Shown here: positions 17,267 to 27,754 of the stretch, one piece after another
Numbering within the stretch: the first letter of the stretch is position 1
Layout: each line of letters starts with the position of its first letter
DNA from: an uncultured Bacillaceae bacterium
GTDB lineage: Bacteria; Bacillota; Bacilli; Bacillales; Caldibacillaceae
DNA: 64,000 nucleotides
NCBI GenBank assembly: GCA_937934645.1
Contig: CALGYZ010000054.1
Span: forward strand, 62,001 to 126,000
Direction: 5' to 3'
Notes under the pieces: model-generated
Databases searched by the model: none
What the model was told of the DNA's origin: nothing
What the model saw: the letters and a program-made list of their open reading frames with translations, nothing else
Position numbers and translations under genes: made by a program

Positions 17267-18889
17267 ATGGAGTTGCTTCAACTGGAATTAAAACAGAACA
17301 ACAAACTCGTACACCAATATATATACGGTGAAAATGAGACTTTCTTTCATTATTTCTATAAAAATAAAGAGCATATAACAGAACGTTATAACGAAATAAT
17401 GGAACGGACCTTTCCCCGTAAAGAACTTGTCGTCCATATCCGGGAGTACATGAAAAAGTTTTCCTTTACTGAAGAAATTAACCGTTCGCTTTCCAAGCTG
17501 GAAGAAGAAAACAGTGTGGTTGTCCTCGGCGGCCAACAGGCAGGGCTCTTGACCGGCCCGCTTTATTCTGTCCATAAAATGATATCCATTATTAAACTTG
17601 CCGGTGAATTGGAGCGGTATTTAGAAAGGCCCGTCGTTCCCGTCTTTTGGGTAGCCGGGGAAGACCATGATATCCATGAAGTCAATCATGTGTATAAAAT
17701 GCACAACGGGAAACTCGTAAAAAGCTTTACCGGTGAAAAATATCAGTCTGAAAAACAAATGGTTTCAACCGTAGAGCTGGACCGGAACTTGATCAGTGCA
17801 TGGTATAAAGACATTATTGCTTCGTTCGGCGAGACGGACTACACAAAACATATTTTGCAATTTATTCAAGAGCAGCTGGAAGAAAACAAAACATATACAG
17901 AATTTTTTGTCGGCATTGCCAATGAATTATTTAAAGATTACGGACTTTTATTTATTGATTCCGCCAACCCGGATTTGCGGAAAATTGAAAGTTCGTATTT
18001 TCAAACATTAATAGAATACAGTGATCAAATTACAGTAAATGTACTGAAGCAACAGAAAAAGCTTGCTGCGGAAGGATTTGACCAAACAATCGACACAAAG
18101 AAAAACAGTCTCCAGTTGTTTTACCATGATGGTCATGAACGAATATTGCTTTATTATGATGACGATGACAAAGATACGATCCGTGCGGAAAACTATACAT
18201 TTACAAAAAGCGGTCTGGTGCGGTTGGTCCGTGAACATCCGGAAAAGCTGAGCAACAATGTGATAACGAGACCGATTATGCAGGAGTTTTTGTTTCCAAC
18301 GATCGCTTTTATTGCAGGTCCCGGTGAGATCAGCTATTGGGCAGAATTAAAAAAAGCTTTTGAACTCCTCGGCTTAAAAATCCCGCCAATATTTCCCCGT
18401 CTGAATATAACCGTATTAGAAAGGCAAATAGAACGAGATATGGGGGAATTAGGCCTTTCATTGGAAGATGTTCTTATGAGTGGAACGGAGGAAGCAAAAC
18501 AATCGGCATTGGAAAAGTTGAAAGCAAAAGAAATCGAAGAAGCGGTTAATTTTGCCAGACAAAGAATTTTAGCCGAATACGAATCGGTTGCTTCAAAAGT
18601 AATTCATTTTGATAAAGGCCTGGAAAGAATTGTCAGAAAAAACTCAGAATTCGTTGTAAACCAGCTGGAATATTTGCGGAATAAAGTGGAACAATCCATC
18701 ATGAGGAAAAATGAAACATTATTGAAGAAATTTGACCGGATCGGAACGGCTCTCCATCCGTTCGGGAACTACCAGGAGCGATGTTGGAACGTTTTTTACT
18801 TTTTGAATAAATACGGCATGGATTTTATAAAACGGATGATGGAATTGCCTTTTGAATGCAACGGCAAACATTTTGTCGTAAAAGTATAG
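17267..18889 (+). CDS. bshC: Bacillithiol biosynthesis cysteine ligase BshC
   Basis: A 540-residue protein of the BshC (YllA) family, which adds cysteine to glucosaminyl-malate in the last step of bacillithiol synthesis, the major low-molecular-weight thiol of Bacillaceae. Recognisable segments are VVLGGQQAGLLTGPLYSVHK, PVFWVAGEDHDIHEVNHVY and FPTIAFIAGPGEISYWAEL, plus a long coiled coil near residues 410-500 and an ending with NCNGKHFVVKV-like sequence. It lies 40 bases after panE. The start is ATG 17267 after AAAGGAAG. A terminator closes the unit. Confidence 0.95.
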   Translation: MELLQLELKQNNKLVHQYIYGENETFFHYFYKNKEHITERYNEIMERTFPRKELVVHIREYMKKFSFTEEINRSLSKLEEENSVVVLGGQQAGLLTGPLYSVHKMISIIKLAGELERYLERPVVPVFWVAGEDHDIHEVNHVYKMHNGKLVKSFTGEKYQSEKQMVSTVELDRNLISAWYKDIIASFGETDYTKHILQFIQEQLEENKTYTEFFVGIANELFKDYGLLFIDSANPDLRKIESSYFQTLIEYSDQITVNVLKQQKKLAAEGFDQTIDTKKNSLQLFYHDGHERILLYYDDDDKDTIRAENYTFTKSGLVRLVREHPEKLSNNVITRPIMQEFLFPTIAFIAGPGEISYWAELKKAFELLGLKIPPIFPRLNITVLERQIERDMGELGLSLEDVLMSGTEEAKQSALEKLKAKEIEEAVNFARQRILAEYESVASKVIHFDKGLERIVRKNSEFVVNQLEYLRNKVEQSIMRKNETLLKKFDRIGTALHPFGNYQERCWNVFYFLNKYGMDFIKRMMELPFECNGKHFVVKV

Positions 18890-18897
18890 ATTTTTGT

Positions 18898-18922
18898 CAC
18901 CGGTTTTGCCGGTGCTTTTTTT
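18898..18922 (+). terminator. Terminator after bshC
   Basis: CACCGG (18898-18903) pairs with CCGGTG (18909-18914), followed by a T run 18916-18922. Confidence 0.88.
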
Positions 18923-18968
18923 ATTTTTGAAAGGATTTTACTACTTTCTAGCGAATTTAAAAAATATG

Positions 18969-18993
18969 TGGAAGGAAGTGGGGGAATGTGGTA
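18969..18993 (+). promoter_or_regulatory. Three MraZ boxes before mraZ
   Basis: TGGAA (18969), TGGGG (18979) and TGGTA (18989) repeat exactly every 10 bases, the pattern of 5-base TGGGN boxes separated by 5 bases to which MraZ binds in E. coli and Mycoplasma. They lie 35-55 bases before the mraZ ATG, as expected for autoregulation of the division cluster. Confidence 0.7.
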
Positions 18994-19023
18994 CGCTTGT
19001 GATATGAAGTGGAGGGAAAAGAA

Positions 19024-19455
19024 ATGTTCATGGGAGAGTTTCATCATAATGCTGACACAAAAGGCCGGCTGATCATCCCCGCTAAATTCCGCGAAGAGCT
19101 TGGAAATATATTTGTTTTAACCCGCGGGCTTGATCAATGTTTATTCGGCTATCCCATGAACGAATGGAAAATTATAGAGGAAAAAATAAAATCCCTCCCG
19201 CTTACAAAAAAGGACGCCCGTGCCTTTGCCCGGTTTTTCTTTTCCGGGGCGACAGAATGTGAAATTGACAAGCAAGGAAGAATAAGTATTCCTTCCACAT
19301 TGCGCAGGTACGGAAAAATAGAAAAGGAATGCGTAATATTGGGTGTTTCCAACCGTATTGAAATATGGAATAAAGAAATTTGGGAAGAATATTTCTCCGA
19401 ATCCGAAGAATCCTTTGCCGAAATTGCCGAAAATCTGATTGATTTTGATTTATAG
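19024..19455 (+). CDS. mraZ: Transcriptional regulator MraZ
   Basis: A 143-residue protein with two AbrB-like halves: [20 protein letters not shown] at the start and [16 protein letters not shown] in the middle. MraZ binds the repeats upstream of its own gene and controls the mra division and wall cluster; it is also the first gene of that cluster. GGAGGG 7 bases upstream and homology to B. subtilis MraZ fix the start at ATG 19024, not the GTG at 19009. The C-terminal [13 protein letters not shown] is conserved. Confidence 0.95.
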   Translation: MFMGEFHHNADTKGRLIIPAKFREELGNIFVLTRGLDQCLFGYPMNEWKIIEEKIKSLPLTKKDARAFARFFFSGATECEIDKQGRISIPSTLRRYGKIEKECVILGVSNRIEIWNKEIWEEYFSESEESFAEIAENLIDFDL

Positions 19456-19502
19456 GAAAAAATATTAAACAGCTCAGAATTCCAGGAAAGGCAGGAGACA
19501 TG

Positions 19503-20456
19503 ATGTTTAAACATACAACCGTCCTGTTAAATGAGGCAGTGGAAGGCTTAAATATAAAACCGGAAGGAATTTATGTGGATTGTACGCTGGGCGGGGGTGG
19601 ACACAGTTTGGAAATTTTAAAACGGCTGTCTCCGGAAGGTAAACTGTACGCCTTCGACCAGGATCTGAATGCGATTGAACATGCCAAAGAAAAATTATCG
19701 AATTACATTGACCGTATAGAGCTGATTCACCGGAATTTCAAGTATTTGGAAGAAGAGTTGGAAAAACGCGGTATATTCCGGGTTGACGGAGTCCTTTACG
19801 ATCTTGGCGTGTCATCACCGCAATTGGATGAAGCAGAACGAGGATTCAGTTACCAAAAAGATGCCCCGCTTGACATGCGAATGGATCAAACGGCCGAAAT
19901 TTCTGCAAAAACAATTGTCAATGAATGGCCGTATGAAGATTTAGTCCGCATTTTCTTCAAATACGGGGAAGAAAAATTTTCAAAGCAAGTGGCAAGAAAA
20001 ATTGAAAAAGTTAGAGCAAAACGGCCAATTGAGACAACCGGACAACTTGTAGAAATTATAAAAGATGCCATTCCGGCTCCGGCAAGGAGAAAGGGAGGCC
20101 ATCCGGCCAAAAGAATTTTTCAGGCCATCCGGATTGCGGTAAATGATGAATTAAACAGTTTTCAAAACTCCTTGGAACAATGCATCAGATTGTTAAATAC
20201 CGGTGGAAGAATTGTGGTCATCACCTTCCATTCTTTGGAAGACCGCATAGCCAAAACAACGTTTAGAAAATATGCTTCAACACCTGATATACCTCCGAAC
20301 CTTCCTGTTATTCCCGATGAGATGAAACCACCATTAAAAATTATTACAAGAAAACCGGTAGTCCCTTCGGAAAAAGAAATTAAACATAACAGCCGGGCCC
20401 GTTCAGCTAAACTTCGGATTGCCGAGAAAATTAATGATGTCGTAAAGGAGGCTTAA
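19503..20456 (+). CDS. rsmH: 16S rRNA (cytosine-1402-N4)-methyltransferase RsmH
   Basis: A 317-residue AdoMet enzyme (MraW) that methylates C1402 of 16S rRNA. Motifs are [16 protein letters not shown] for AdoMet binding, [30 protein letters not shown] and [12 protein letters not shown]. The second ATG (19503) has better spacing to AGGAG than 19500. It is placed between mraZ and ftsL as in nearly all bacteria. Confidence 0.97.
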   Translation: MFKHTTVLLNEAVEGLNIKPEGIYVDCTLGGGGHSLEILKRLSPEGKLYAFDQDLNAIEHAKEKLSNYIDRIELIHRNFKYLEEELEKRGIFRVDGVLYDLGVSSPQLDEAERGFSYQKDAPLDMRMDQTAEISAKTIVNEWPYEDLVRIFFKYGEEKFSKQVARKIEKVRAKRPIETTGQLVEIIKDAIPAPARRKGGHPAKRIFQAIRIAVNDELNSFQNSLEQCIRLLNTGGRIVVITFHSLEDRIAKTTFRKYASTPDIPPNLPVIPDEMKPPLKIITRKPVVPSEKEIKHNSRARSAKLRIAEKINDVVKEA

Positions 20457-20457
20457 A

Positions 20458-20811
20458 ATGAGCAATTTAGCCCGCAAATACGAACATGGACATCTTACCC
20501 GACCGAAAAAGAAGAAAAAATTACACCGGAAACGGCGATTATTTACGAAAGGAGAAAAGTTCCTTTACATACTAGCAGTTGTTATGATCAGTTTTTTGTC
20601 TGTCCATATTTTGAGTAAGCAGGCACAAATTTACAAGGTAAACAAAGAAATTCAAACAATGGAAAAACAAATACAGGAAGAAAGAAAGGTAACCGAGGAT
20701 TTACAAGCCCGGGTTAATGAGCTTACCGAATACCACCGTGTAATGGAAACAGCCAAAAAACAAGGTCTTTCAATTAATGAGAATAATGTAAAGGTTGTAA
20801 ACCAGAAATGA
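20458..20811 (+). CDS. ftsL: Cell division protein FtsL
   Basis: A 117-residue bitopic protein: a very basic cytoplasmic N-terminus (KKKKKLHRKRRL), one membrane span (about 35-52) and an extracellular leucine-zipper-like coiled coil (about 60-105). FtsL forms a complex with DivIC and DivIB at the septum and helps activate PBP2B-FtsW. AAAGGAGG precedes ATG 20458, one base after the rsmH stop. Sequence is fast-evolving, so the call relies on topology and place. Confidence 0.92.
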   Translation: MSNLARKYEHGHLTRPKKKKKLHRKRRLFTKGEKFLYILAVVMISFLSVHILSKQAQIYKVNKEIQTMEKQIQEERKVTEDLQARVNELTEYHRVMETAKKQGLSINENNVKVVNQK

Positions 20812-22997
20812 AAAAACCGAGTATGAACAAAAGAGCATTACTACTGTTTGTTATATTCAGCTTGCTCTTTTTTATCACTTGTTACCGGTTTTTTACGATT
20901 CAAATTACCGGTGAAGTGCACGGGAAAGCTTTGCGGGCTTATGCTGAATCCAAATACGAAAAAGAGAGTGTATTGAAAGCTTCCCGAGGAACAATTTATG
21001 ACAGAAATGGCGAACCGCTTGCCATGGATACGATTACATATAAATTAGCAGCCGTACTGGATCCGGAAATGACTCCGGAAAATGCAAAAACCCCGAATCA
21101 CGTAGTTGATCCGGAACATACGGCTGAAGTATTAGCGAAATATATCCCGATGGATGAAAAAGAAATATATAAAAGGTTAAAAAAGGACTTATTTCAGGTA
21201 GAATTCGGTGAAGCCGGTAGAAATTTAAGTAGCGAAGTGAAAGAGAAAATTGAAAAAGAGAATTTGCCGGGGATAATTTTTATCCGCGAATCAAAGCGCT
21301 ATTATCCCAACGGGGAATTTGCCTCCCATCTCTTAGGGTTCGCCAGTTATATGAATGATGAAAAAACAAATGAGGAAAAACTCGTCGGTCAAATGGGACT
21401 AGAAAAAAGCCTTGATCATGAGTTAAAAGGAATGGACGGAAAATTAGAATATAAAAGTGACCGGTGGGGATATATCCTGCCAACGGGCGCCACGAAAATA
21501 AAGGAGCCTGAAAACGGCAGCGATGTATATTTGACAATAGATAAGAAGATCCAAACCTTTCTGGAAGACGCGATGAATGAGGTGGATGAAGAGTACCGGC
21601 CTGCCAAAATGATGGGGATTGTAGCTGATGCAAAAACAGGTGCGATACTGGCGATGGCCCAACGGCCGACATTTAACCCGAACACCCGTGAAGGTATAAC
21701 GGATAATTGGCAAAATATTATTGTTGAAAATGCTTTTGAACCGGGATCCACGATGAAAATTTTTACCTTGGCAGCAGCCATCGAAGAAGGAGTATGGAAT
21801 CCCCATGAGCTGTTTCAATCGGGGACGCTGAAGGTAAAAGGTGCCCCGCCGATCAATGACCATAATACGGCCGGATGGGGAATGATTACTTTTATGGAAG
21901 GAATCCAACGTTCTTCCAACGTAGCGGTCAGTAAACTCGTGCAAAAAATGGGCACAGATACTTACCGCAATTATTTGGATAAATTTAAATTTGGAAAAAA
22001 AACCGGTATCCCGTTGACCAATGAAGCTACCGGAACGATTCAATACCAGTGGGAACGTGACCGTTATGCCACATCCTACGGACAGGCGACGAGCGTAACG
22101 GCACTGCAAATGATTCAAGCGATGACCGCAATTACCAATGATGGAAAAATGATGAAACCTTATATTGTAGAAAAAGTAGTTAATGAAGAAGGAAAAGTAA
22201 CCGGAAAAGGCGGACCGGAAGTATCCGGGACACCGATTTCCGAAAAAACAGCAAAAGAAGTATTGGATATTATAAAAACAACCGTAACCAGTGATGTGGG
22301 AACCGCCCGTAACTTTGCCATCGATGGTTATGAAGTAGCCGGGAAAACCGGAACTGCGCAAATTTATGAAAAAGGAAAAGGTTATTTGACCGGCTGGGAA
22401 AACTATATTTTTTCCTTCATTGGTGCCGCTCCGGCGGATGATCCGCGTTTAATCGTTTATGTGCTCGTCCAGCAGCCGGATTTAGATGAAAATATTTTGG
22501 AATCCGGATCGGTTCCTGTTTCGAAAATCTTTAATCCTGTAATGAAGAACAGTCTGCAATATTTAAATATAAAGCCTGATGATGAAAAGAGTAGAACAAA
22601 CAGTTTACAACTGCCGGACTTTTCCTCCGAAGAGGTTAAAAAGACCGTGACTGCGTTAAAATCGAAGGGATTTGAGCCGATAGTTTTAGGTAAAGGGACA
22701 AAAGTTAACGATACGTTTCCGGCAGCCGGAACGAAACTGCTGCACGGAGAAAAAGTAATCGTTGTGACGGACGGTAAATGGAAAATACCGGATCTCAGAA
22801 ATTGGTCTTTAAATGACGTCATGAAACTTGCCCAGGCTGCGGATATTCCGTTTTCCTTTGAAGGAGAAGGGTTTGTAGTGAAACAAAATATCAAGCCCGG
22901 AACTGTTTTGACAAAAGACAGCAAACTGAAAGTGAAGCTGAAACATCCGGAAAAAAGAGCAAAACCAGCGGATGGAAAAGATGACGAAAACGGATAG
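20808..22997 (+). CDS. pbpB: Division penicillin-binding protein PBP2B
   Basis: A 729-residue class B transpeptidase that cross-links septal peptidoglycan. It has a membrane anchor (about 9-28), a dimerisation domain, a transpeptidase domain with STMK (Ser314), SSN in QRSSNVAVSK and KTGT (Lys513), and two C-terminal PASTA repeats (from about 610). The ATG overlaps the ftsL stop by 4 bases. A terminator at 23012-23060 separates it from spoVD. Confidence 0.96.
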   Translation: MKKPSMNKRALLLFVIFSLLFFITCYRFFTIQITGEVHGKALRAYAESKYEKESVLKASRGTIYDRNGEPLAMDTITYKLAAVLDPEMTPENAKTPNHVVDPEHTAEVLAKYIPMDEKEIYKRLKKDLFQVEFGEAGRNLSSEVKEKIEKENLPGIIFIRESKRYYPNGEFASHLLGFASYMNDEKTNEEKLVGQMGLEKSLDHELKGMDGKLEYKSDRWGYILPTGATKIKEPENGSDVYLTIDKKIQTFLEDAMNEVDEEYRPAKMMGIVADAKTGAILAMAQRPTFNPNTREGITDNWQNIIVENAFEPGSTMKIFTLAAAIEEGVWNPHELFQSGTLKVKGAPPINDHNTAGWGMITFMEGIQRSSNVAVSKLVQKMGTDTYRNYLDKFKFGKKTGIPLTNEATGTIQYQWERDRYATSYGQATSVTALQMIQAMTAITNDGKMMKPYIVEKVVNEEGKVTGKGGPEVSGTPISEKTAKEVLDIIKTTVTSDVGTARNFAIDGYEVAGKTGTAQIYEKGKGYLTGWENYIFSFIGAAPADDPRLIVYVLVQQPDLDENILESGSVPVSKIFNPVMKNSLQYLNIKPDDEKSRTNSLQLPDFSSEEVKKTVTALKSKGFEPIVLGKGTKVNDTFPAAGTKLLHGEKVIVVTDGKWKIPDLRNWSLNDVMKLAQAADIPFSFEGEGFVVKQNIKPGTVLTKDSKLKVKLKHPEKRAKPADGKDDENG

Positions 22998-23011
22998 ATA
23001 AAAAATTTTAC

Positions 23012-23060
23012 GAAGTTAGAATAACCGGCTGAAAAGCCGGTCGTTCTAACTTCTTTTTTT
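23012..23060 (+). terminator. Terminator between pbpB and spoVD
   Basis: GAAGTTAGAA (23012-23021) with TTCTAACTTC (23044-23053), and inner ACCGGCT (23024-23030) with AGCCGGT (23035-23041), form a long stem, then T (23054-23060). Confidence 0.9.
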
Positions 23061-23100
23061 GTGCATATAATTGAACAAGCCTGGAAAGGAGGTTTGTCTT

Positions 23101-25014
23101 TTGCGGCGTGTTTCCCAGGTTACGGTAAGAAAAAGGCTAGTTTTTGTCCTTCTCTCCGGACTGGCCATATTTTTGATTATTAATTTCCGGCTTGGTTACG
23201 TGCAGTTTGTTCTTGGAGATATGTTAACAGAACGTGCAAAAAATTCTTGGAACCGGGAAATTCCATTTGAACCGAAACGGGGGGAAATTCTGGACAGAAA
23301 CGGAATTCCCTTGGCAACAAATGTCAGCGCCCCGACAGTGTATGTTGTGCCGAGGCAAATAGAAAATCCGCAGGAAACGGCGGAAAAGCTGGCCAATGTG
23401 CTAGATGCAAATGTTGAAGAGGTATATAAACAAATTACAAAAAAAACAAGTATTGAACGATTGAAAGAAGGAAGAAAAATATCCAACGAAAAAGCGAAAG
23501 AAATTGAAAACTTAAATTTAAAGGGCGTATATGTTGCGGAAGATTCAAAAAGACATTATCCTTTTGGAAGTTATTTATCCCATGTTCTCGGATTTACAGG
23601 CATTGATAATCAGGGATTAACCGGATTGGAACTCTCATATGATAAAGAATTGTCCGGAAAAAAAGGAGCGGTACAATTTTATTCAACGGCAAAAGGGGAA
23701 CGGATGGAAAATATGCCTGATGATTATCAAGCTCCCGTAAACGGTTTTGATTTGGTTTTGACGATTGACTCATCGATTCAAACGATTATCGAAAGGGAAT
23801 TGGATAATGCGGAAGCGTTGTATAACCCTGATGGTTTAATCGCGATTGCCATGAATCCGAATAACGGAGAAATTTTGGGCATGGCATCGAGACCGGATTT
23901 TGATCCGGCAAACTTTCAAAACGTTTCTCCGGAAGTATATAACCGGAATTTACCAATCTGGAGTACATACGAGCCGGGGTCCACTTTTAAAATTATTACC
24001 CTGGCAGCTGCTTTAGAAGAAGGAAAAGTAGATTTACAAAAGAACAAGTTTTTCGACTCCGGTCATGTAAAAGTAGGGGGAGCAAATCTGCGCTGCTGGA
24101 AAAAGGGAGGTCACGGTTCGCAAACATTTTTAGAAGTTGTGGAAAATTCCTGCAACCCCGGTTTTGTCGAATTGGGAGAGCGTCTCGGAAAAGAAAAACT
24201 GTTTAAATATATACGCGATTTCGGTTTTGGTGAGAAAACAGGCATTGATCTCCAAGGGGAAGGAACGGGTATTTTATTTCCGCTGGATAAAGTCGGCCCG
24301 GTTGAATTAGCGACGACAGCATTCGGACAAGGGGTATCCGTAACCCCCATCCAACAGGTGGCGGCGGTCTCGGCGGCCATTAACGGAGGTACTCTTTATC
24401 AGCCGTATGTTGCGAAAGAATTAATTAATCCGGAAACAGGGGAAACGGTGATGAGAAAAAGCCCTGTGGAAAAAAGAAAGGTGATATCGGAAGAGACATC
24501 GAAAAAAGTACGTTATGCACTGGAGAGCGTCGTAGCGAGGGGAACGGGAAAAAATGCTTTTATTGACGGATACCGTGTCGGCGGCAAGACGGGAACGGCA
24601 CAAAAAGCCCAGGGCGGAAGATACTTGGAAAATAACCATATTGTGTCATTTATCGGTTTTGCTCCGGCAGATAACCCCCAAATTGTTGTATATGTCGCTG
24701 TTGATAATCCAAAAGGAACCGTTCAATTCGGAGGTACGGTAGCAGCTCCGATCGTGGGAAATATTATTGAAGACAGTATGCGGGTGTTAAAAGTAAAACC
24801 GAGAAAAAACCAGATTGAAAAAGAAATGACCTGGCTGGATACTCCGCTTGTAGAAGTACCGGATTTAACCGGCCTGAAAAAGAACGAAGTCGCTGAAAAA
24901 TATATAAACTTAAATATAGAAGTGAACGGAGACGGTGATAAAATTATTAAACAATCACCGGAACCGGGAACGAAAGTAAAAGAAGGGTCGACGATCAGAA
25001 TTTATCTTGATTGA
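23101..25014 (+). CDS. spoVD: Sporulation-specific penicillin-binding protein SpoVD
   Basis: A 637-residue class B transpeptidase needed for spore cortex synthesis, working with SpoVE. A membrane anchor lies at about residues 12-30. The transpeptidase motifs are STFK (Ser294), SCN in VENSCNPGF and KTGT (Lys496), and one PASTA domain ends the protein. AAAGGAGG and homology (VTVRKRLVFVLLSG) point to TTG 23101; an in-frame TTG at 23071 lacks a ribosome site. Its separation from pbpB by a terminator fits its own sporulation promoter; GCATATAAT at 23063-23071 resembles a sigma-E -10, without a convincing -35. Confidence 0.95.
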   Translation: MRRVSQVTVRKRLVFVLLSGLAIFLIINFRLGYVQFVLGDMLTERAKNSWNREIPFEPKRGEILDRNGIPLATNVSAPTVYVVPRQIENPQETAEKLANVLDANVEEVYKQITKKTSIERLKEGRKISNEKAKEIENLNLKGVYVAEDSKRHYPFGSYLSHVLGFTGIDNQGLTGLELSYDKELSGKKGAVQFYSTAKGERMENMPDDYQAPVNGFDLVLTIDSSIQTIIERELDNAEALYNPDGLIAIAMNPNNGEILGMASRPDFDPANFQNVSPEVYNRNLPIWSTYEPGSTFKIITLAAALEEGKVDLQKNKFFDSGHVKVGGANLRCWKKGGHGSQTFLEVVENSCNPGFVELGERLGKEKLFKYIRDFGFGEKTGIDLQGEGTGILFPLDKVGPVELATTAFGQGVSVTPIQQVAAVSAAINGGTLYQPYVAKELINPETGETVMRKSPVEKRKVISEETSKKVRYALESVVARGTGKNAFIDGYRVGGKTGTAQKAQGGRYLENNHIVSFIGFAPADNPQIVVYVAVDNPKGTVQFGGTVAAPIVGNIIEDSMRVLKVKPRKNQIEKEMTWLDTPLVEVPDLTGLKKNEVAEKYINLNIEVNGDGDKIIKQSPEPGTKVKEGSTIRIYLD

Positions 25015-25044
25015 ATCAGTCCGTTTTTTATCCAGAAAAACAGT

Positions 25045-25077
25045 CGTCCGGGACTAATTTTGTTCCGGACGTTTTTT
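25045..25077 (+). terminator. Terminator after spoVD
   Basis: CGTCCGG (25045-25051) pairs with CCGGACG (25065-25071), followed by six T. Confidence 0.9.
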
Positions 25078-25270
25078 ATTGTTGAACCAGGGAAAATTAA
25101 CATAAAAGATCTGGAAAAAAATACAATGTTTATGATGAAAAAGTTCTTTTACTGCATTCACAAGAAACATAGAAAAAAATGAACAGATCATGTAAAATGT
25201 ATGTTGGTGATTTTTAAAATACCGGATGATGACATAATAATTTGTTTTGTACATAAAAGGAGATGTTTTC

Positions 25271-26743
25271 ATGAAACTTTGTTCGCTCATTGACCATCTT
25301 CCGTTTGCAAGAGTAGAAAACGGAGATGCGGATCCGGAAATTATTTCAATCGAACATGATACGAGGAGAGTAAAAGAAGGTTCTTTGTTTGTATGCATAG
25401 AAGGTACAAAATTCGACGGACATGATTTTGCCCCCGAAGCAGTAAAAAAAGGGGCGGTTGCAGTACTTTCAAACAGAAAATTGGAATTGGATGTTCCGAA
25501 CATTATCGTAAACGATACAAAACGTGCATTGGCAGTTCTGGCCAATGTATTTTACGATTTTCCGTCGGGTGATTTGTTTTTAATCGGCGTAACCGGAACA
25601 AACGGTAAAACATCGGTAACGCATTTGATCGATCATATTTTTGCAAGCGAAAAAAAGAAAACGGGAATAATCGGTACTTTATATGCGAAAATCGGAAAGG
25701 AAACATATGAACTAAAAAATACGACACCTGACAGTCTGGCACTGCAAAAATATTTTTATGAAATGCGGCAACGAAATGTGGAAACCGTCAGTATGGAAGT
25801 TTCTTCCCATGCATTAATCCAAGGACGTGCCTGGGGAACAGATTTTGACGTTGCGGTATTTACCAATTTGACTCAGGATCACTTGGATTACCATAAAACG
25901 ATGGAAGAATATAAAAAAGCAAAAACACTGTTGTTTTCCCAACTCGGGAATTCATACAGCAGTGACAGAAAAAAATTTGCTGTATTAAATGCGGATGATC
26001 CCGTAAGCAATGAGTTGAAACAAATGACTGCCGCCCATGTGATTACTTATGGTATTAAAAACAAACCGGATGTCAGGGCGGAAAATATTCTGTATTCGTC
26101 CGGAAAAACAGAATTTGATGTACATACACCGGAAGGGAAAGTCCGGATTCAAATACCGTTAATCGGGGAATTTAACGTTTACAATACTCTGGCAGCCATT
26201 TCCACAGGTTTGGCTTACGGCTTTTCACTGGAAGCAATGGCTGACAGTTTGCGGTACTTTAAAGGTGTGCCCGGCCGTTTTGAACTCGTGCAGGCTGGTC
26301 AGGACTTTACGGTAATTGTCGATTATGCCCATACCCCTGATTCATTAGAAAATGTGTTGAAAACCATTCATCAATTAAAGCATAACCGGATATTTGTCGT
26401 TGTCGGATGCGGAGGGGACCGGGATAAAGGAAAGCGCCCGCTGATGGCTAAAGTAGCGTGCGATTATGCAACGGATCCCGTTTTTACTTCAGATAATCCA
26501 AGATCCGAAGATCCCCTGGCCATCATCAAGGATATGGAAGAAGGCGTAAAAGGACGAAAATATCAGGTAATACCGGACCGGCGTGAAGCCATTCGTTATG
26601 CTGTGAACAATGCATCGGTTGGCGATATTGTACTTATTGCCGGTAAAGGCCACGAAGACTATCAAATTATCGGCGATAAAATTATCGATTTTGACGACCG
26701 TTTAGAGGCAAAAGAAGCGATAATAGAAAAGACAATAAAGTGA
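25271..26743 (+). CDS. murE: UDP-MurNAc-Ala-Glu:meso-diaminopimelate ligase MurE
   Basis: A 490-residue Mur ligase that adds meso-diaminopimelate to the peptidoglycan precursor. The ATP site is GVTGTNGKTSVTHLI, and the DNPR motif at residues 408-411 marks selectivity for meso-diaminopimelate rather than lysine, so the wall is of the A1-gamma type. AAAGGAGAT selects ATG 25271 instead of the in-frame ATG 25247. It starts the murE-mraY-murD run. Confidence 0.96.
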   Translation: MKLCSLIDHLPFARVENGDADPEIISIEHDTRRVKEGSLFVCIEGTKFDGHDFAPEAVKKGAVAVLSNRKLELDVPNIIVNDTKRALAVLANVFYDFPSGDLFLIGVTGTNGKTSVTHLIDHIFASEKKKTGIIGTLYAKIGKETYELKNTTPDSLALQKYFYEMRQRNVETVSMEVSSHALIQGRAWGTDFDVAVFTNLTQDHLDYHKTMEEYKKAKTLLFSQLGNSYSSDRKKFAVLNADDPVSNELKQMTAAHVITYGIKNKPDVRAENILYSSGKTEFDVHTPEGKVRIQIPLIGEFNVYNTLAAISTGLAYGFSLEAMADSLRYFKGVPGRFELVQAGQDFTVIVDYAHTPDSLENVLKTIHQLKHNRIFVVVGCGGDRDKGKRPLMAKVACDYATDPVFTSDNPRSEDPLAIIKDMEEGVKGRKYQVIPDRREAIRYAVNNASVGDIVLIAGKGHEDYQIIGDKIIDFDDRLEAKEAIIEKTIK

Positions 26744-26779
26744 TTTGAATTTGGACCGCAAGAAGAGGAGGAAGTAATT

Positions 26780-27754
26780 TTGTCAGAGCGTGTCGTTTTA
26801 TATACAATAATCCTGGCCTTTTTAATTACAGTCTTTCTTTCCCCCTTGTTTATTCCCTTTTTGAAAAAACTGAAATTTGGACAAAGCATACGGGAAGAAG
26901 GGCCGAAATCCCACCAGAAAAAATCCGGTACCCCGACGATGGGCGGAATAATGATTTTGTTGTCGATTATCGTGACCACAATATTCATGACGGGCCGGTA
27001 CGCAAACATGACGGTGGAAACATATTTGTTGTTATTAGTGACAATCGGTTTCGGGATTGTAGGATTTTTGGATGATTTTATTAAAGTGGTGATGAAAAGA
27101 AATTTAGGTCTGACTTCGAAACAAAAATTGATCGGACAGATCATTATTTCAGTTATCTTTTATTTTCTCTACCATTCCTTCGGCTTTTCAACGGCTATTA
27201 CGATTCCGGTTATCGATTATTCGCTGGATTTAGGTGTGTTTTATGTATTGTTTGTCATATTTTGGCTCGTCGGTTTTTCCAATGCCGTAAACCTGACAGA
27301 CGGATTGGACGGTTTACTGTCCGGAACTGCTGCAATTGCCTTCGGGGCATATGCGGTTTTGGCCTGGGACCAGGGACAGTATGATGTCGCTGTTTTCAGT
27401 GTAAGTGTTGTCGGCGCCGTATTAGGCTTTCTCGTATTTAATGCCCATCCCGCCAGGGTTTTTATGGGGGATACCGGCTCACTCGCCTTGGGCGGTGCCA
27501 TTGCCGCGATTTCCCTTTTAACGAATTATGAACTGATGCTACTCATTATCGGCGGTGTTTTTGTGATCGAAACTTTATCGGTGATTTTACAAGTGATTTC
27601 CTTTAAAACAACCGGAAAACGGATTTTTCGTATGAGTCCTATACACCACCATTTTGAACTTTGCGGATGGAGCGAATGGCGCGTCGTTGTTACCTTTTGG
27701 GCAGCCGGATTTGTTCTGGCATCATTAGGAATTTATATTGAGGTGTGGTTATAA
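26780..27754 (+). CDS. mraY: Phospho-MurNAc-pentapeptide translocase MraY
   Basis: A 324-residue integral membrane enzyme with about ten spans that makes lipid I on undecaprenyl phosphate. Conserved loops are [36 protein letters not shown] and the HHHFEL near the C-terminus. It starts at TTG 26780 after GAGGAGGAAG and ends one base before murD. Confidence 0.96.
   Translation: MSERVVLYTIILAFLITVFLSPLFIPFLKKLKFGQSIREEGPKSHQKKSGTPTMGGIMILLSIIVTTIFMTGRYANMTVETYLLLLVTIGFGIVGFLDDFIKVVMKRNLGLTSKQKLIGQIIISVIFYFLYHSFGFSTAITIPVIDYSLDLGVFYVLFVIFWLVGFSNAVNLTDGLDGLLSGTAAIAFGAYAVLAWDQGQYDVAVFSVSVVGAVLGFLVFNAHPARVFMGDTGSLALGGAIAAISLLTNYELMLLIIGGVFVIETLSVILQVISFKTTGKRIFRMSPIHHHFELCGWSEWRVVVTFWAAGFVLASLGIYIEVWL

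Noticed and set aside
21444..22361. 305-codon antisense frame inside pbpB
   Set aside because: Shadow frame; pbpB motifs on the plus strand are complete.
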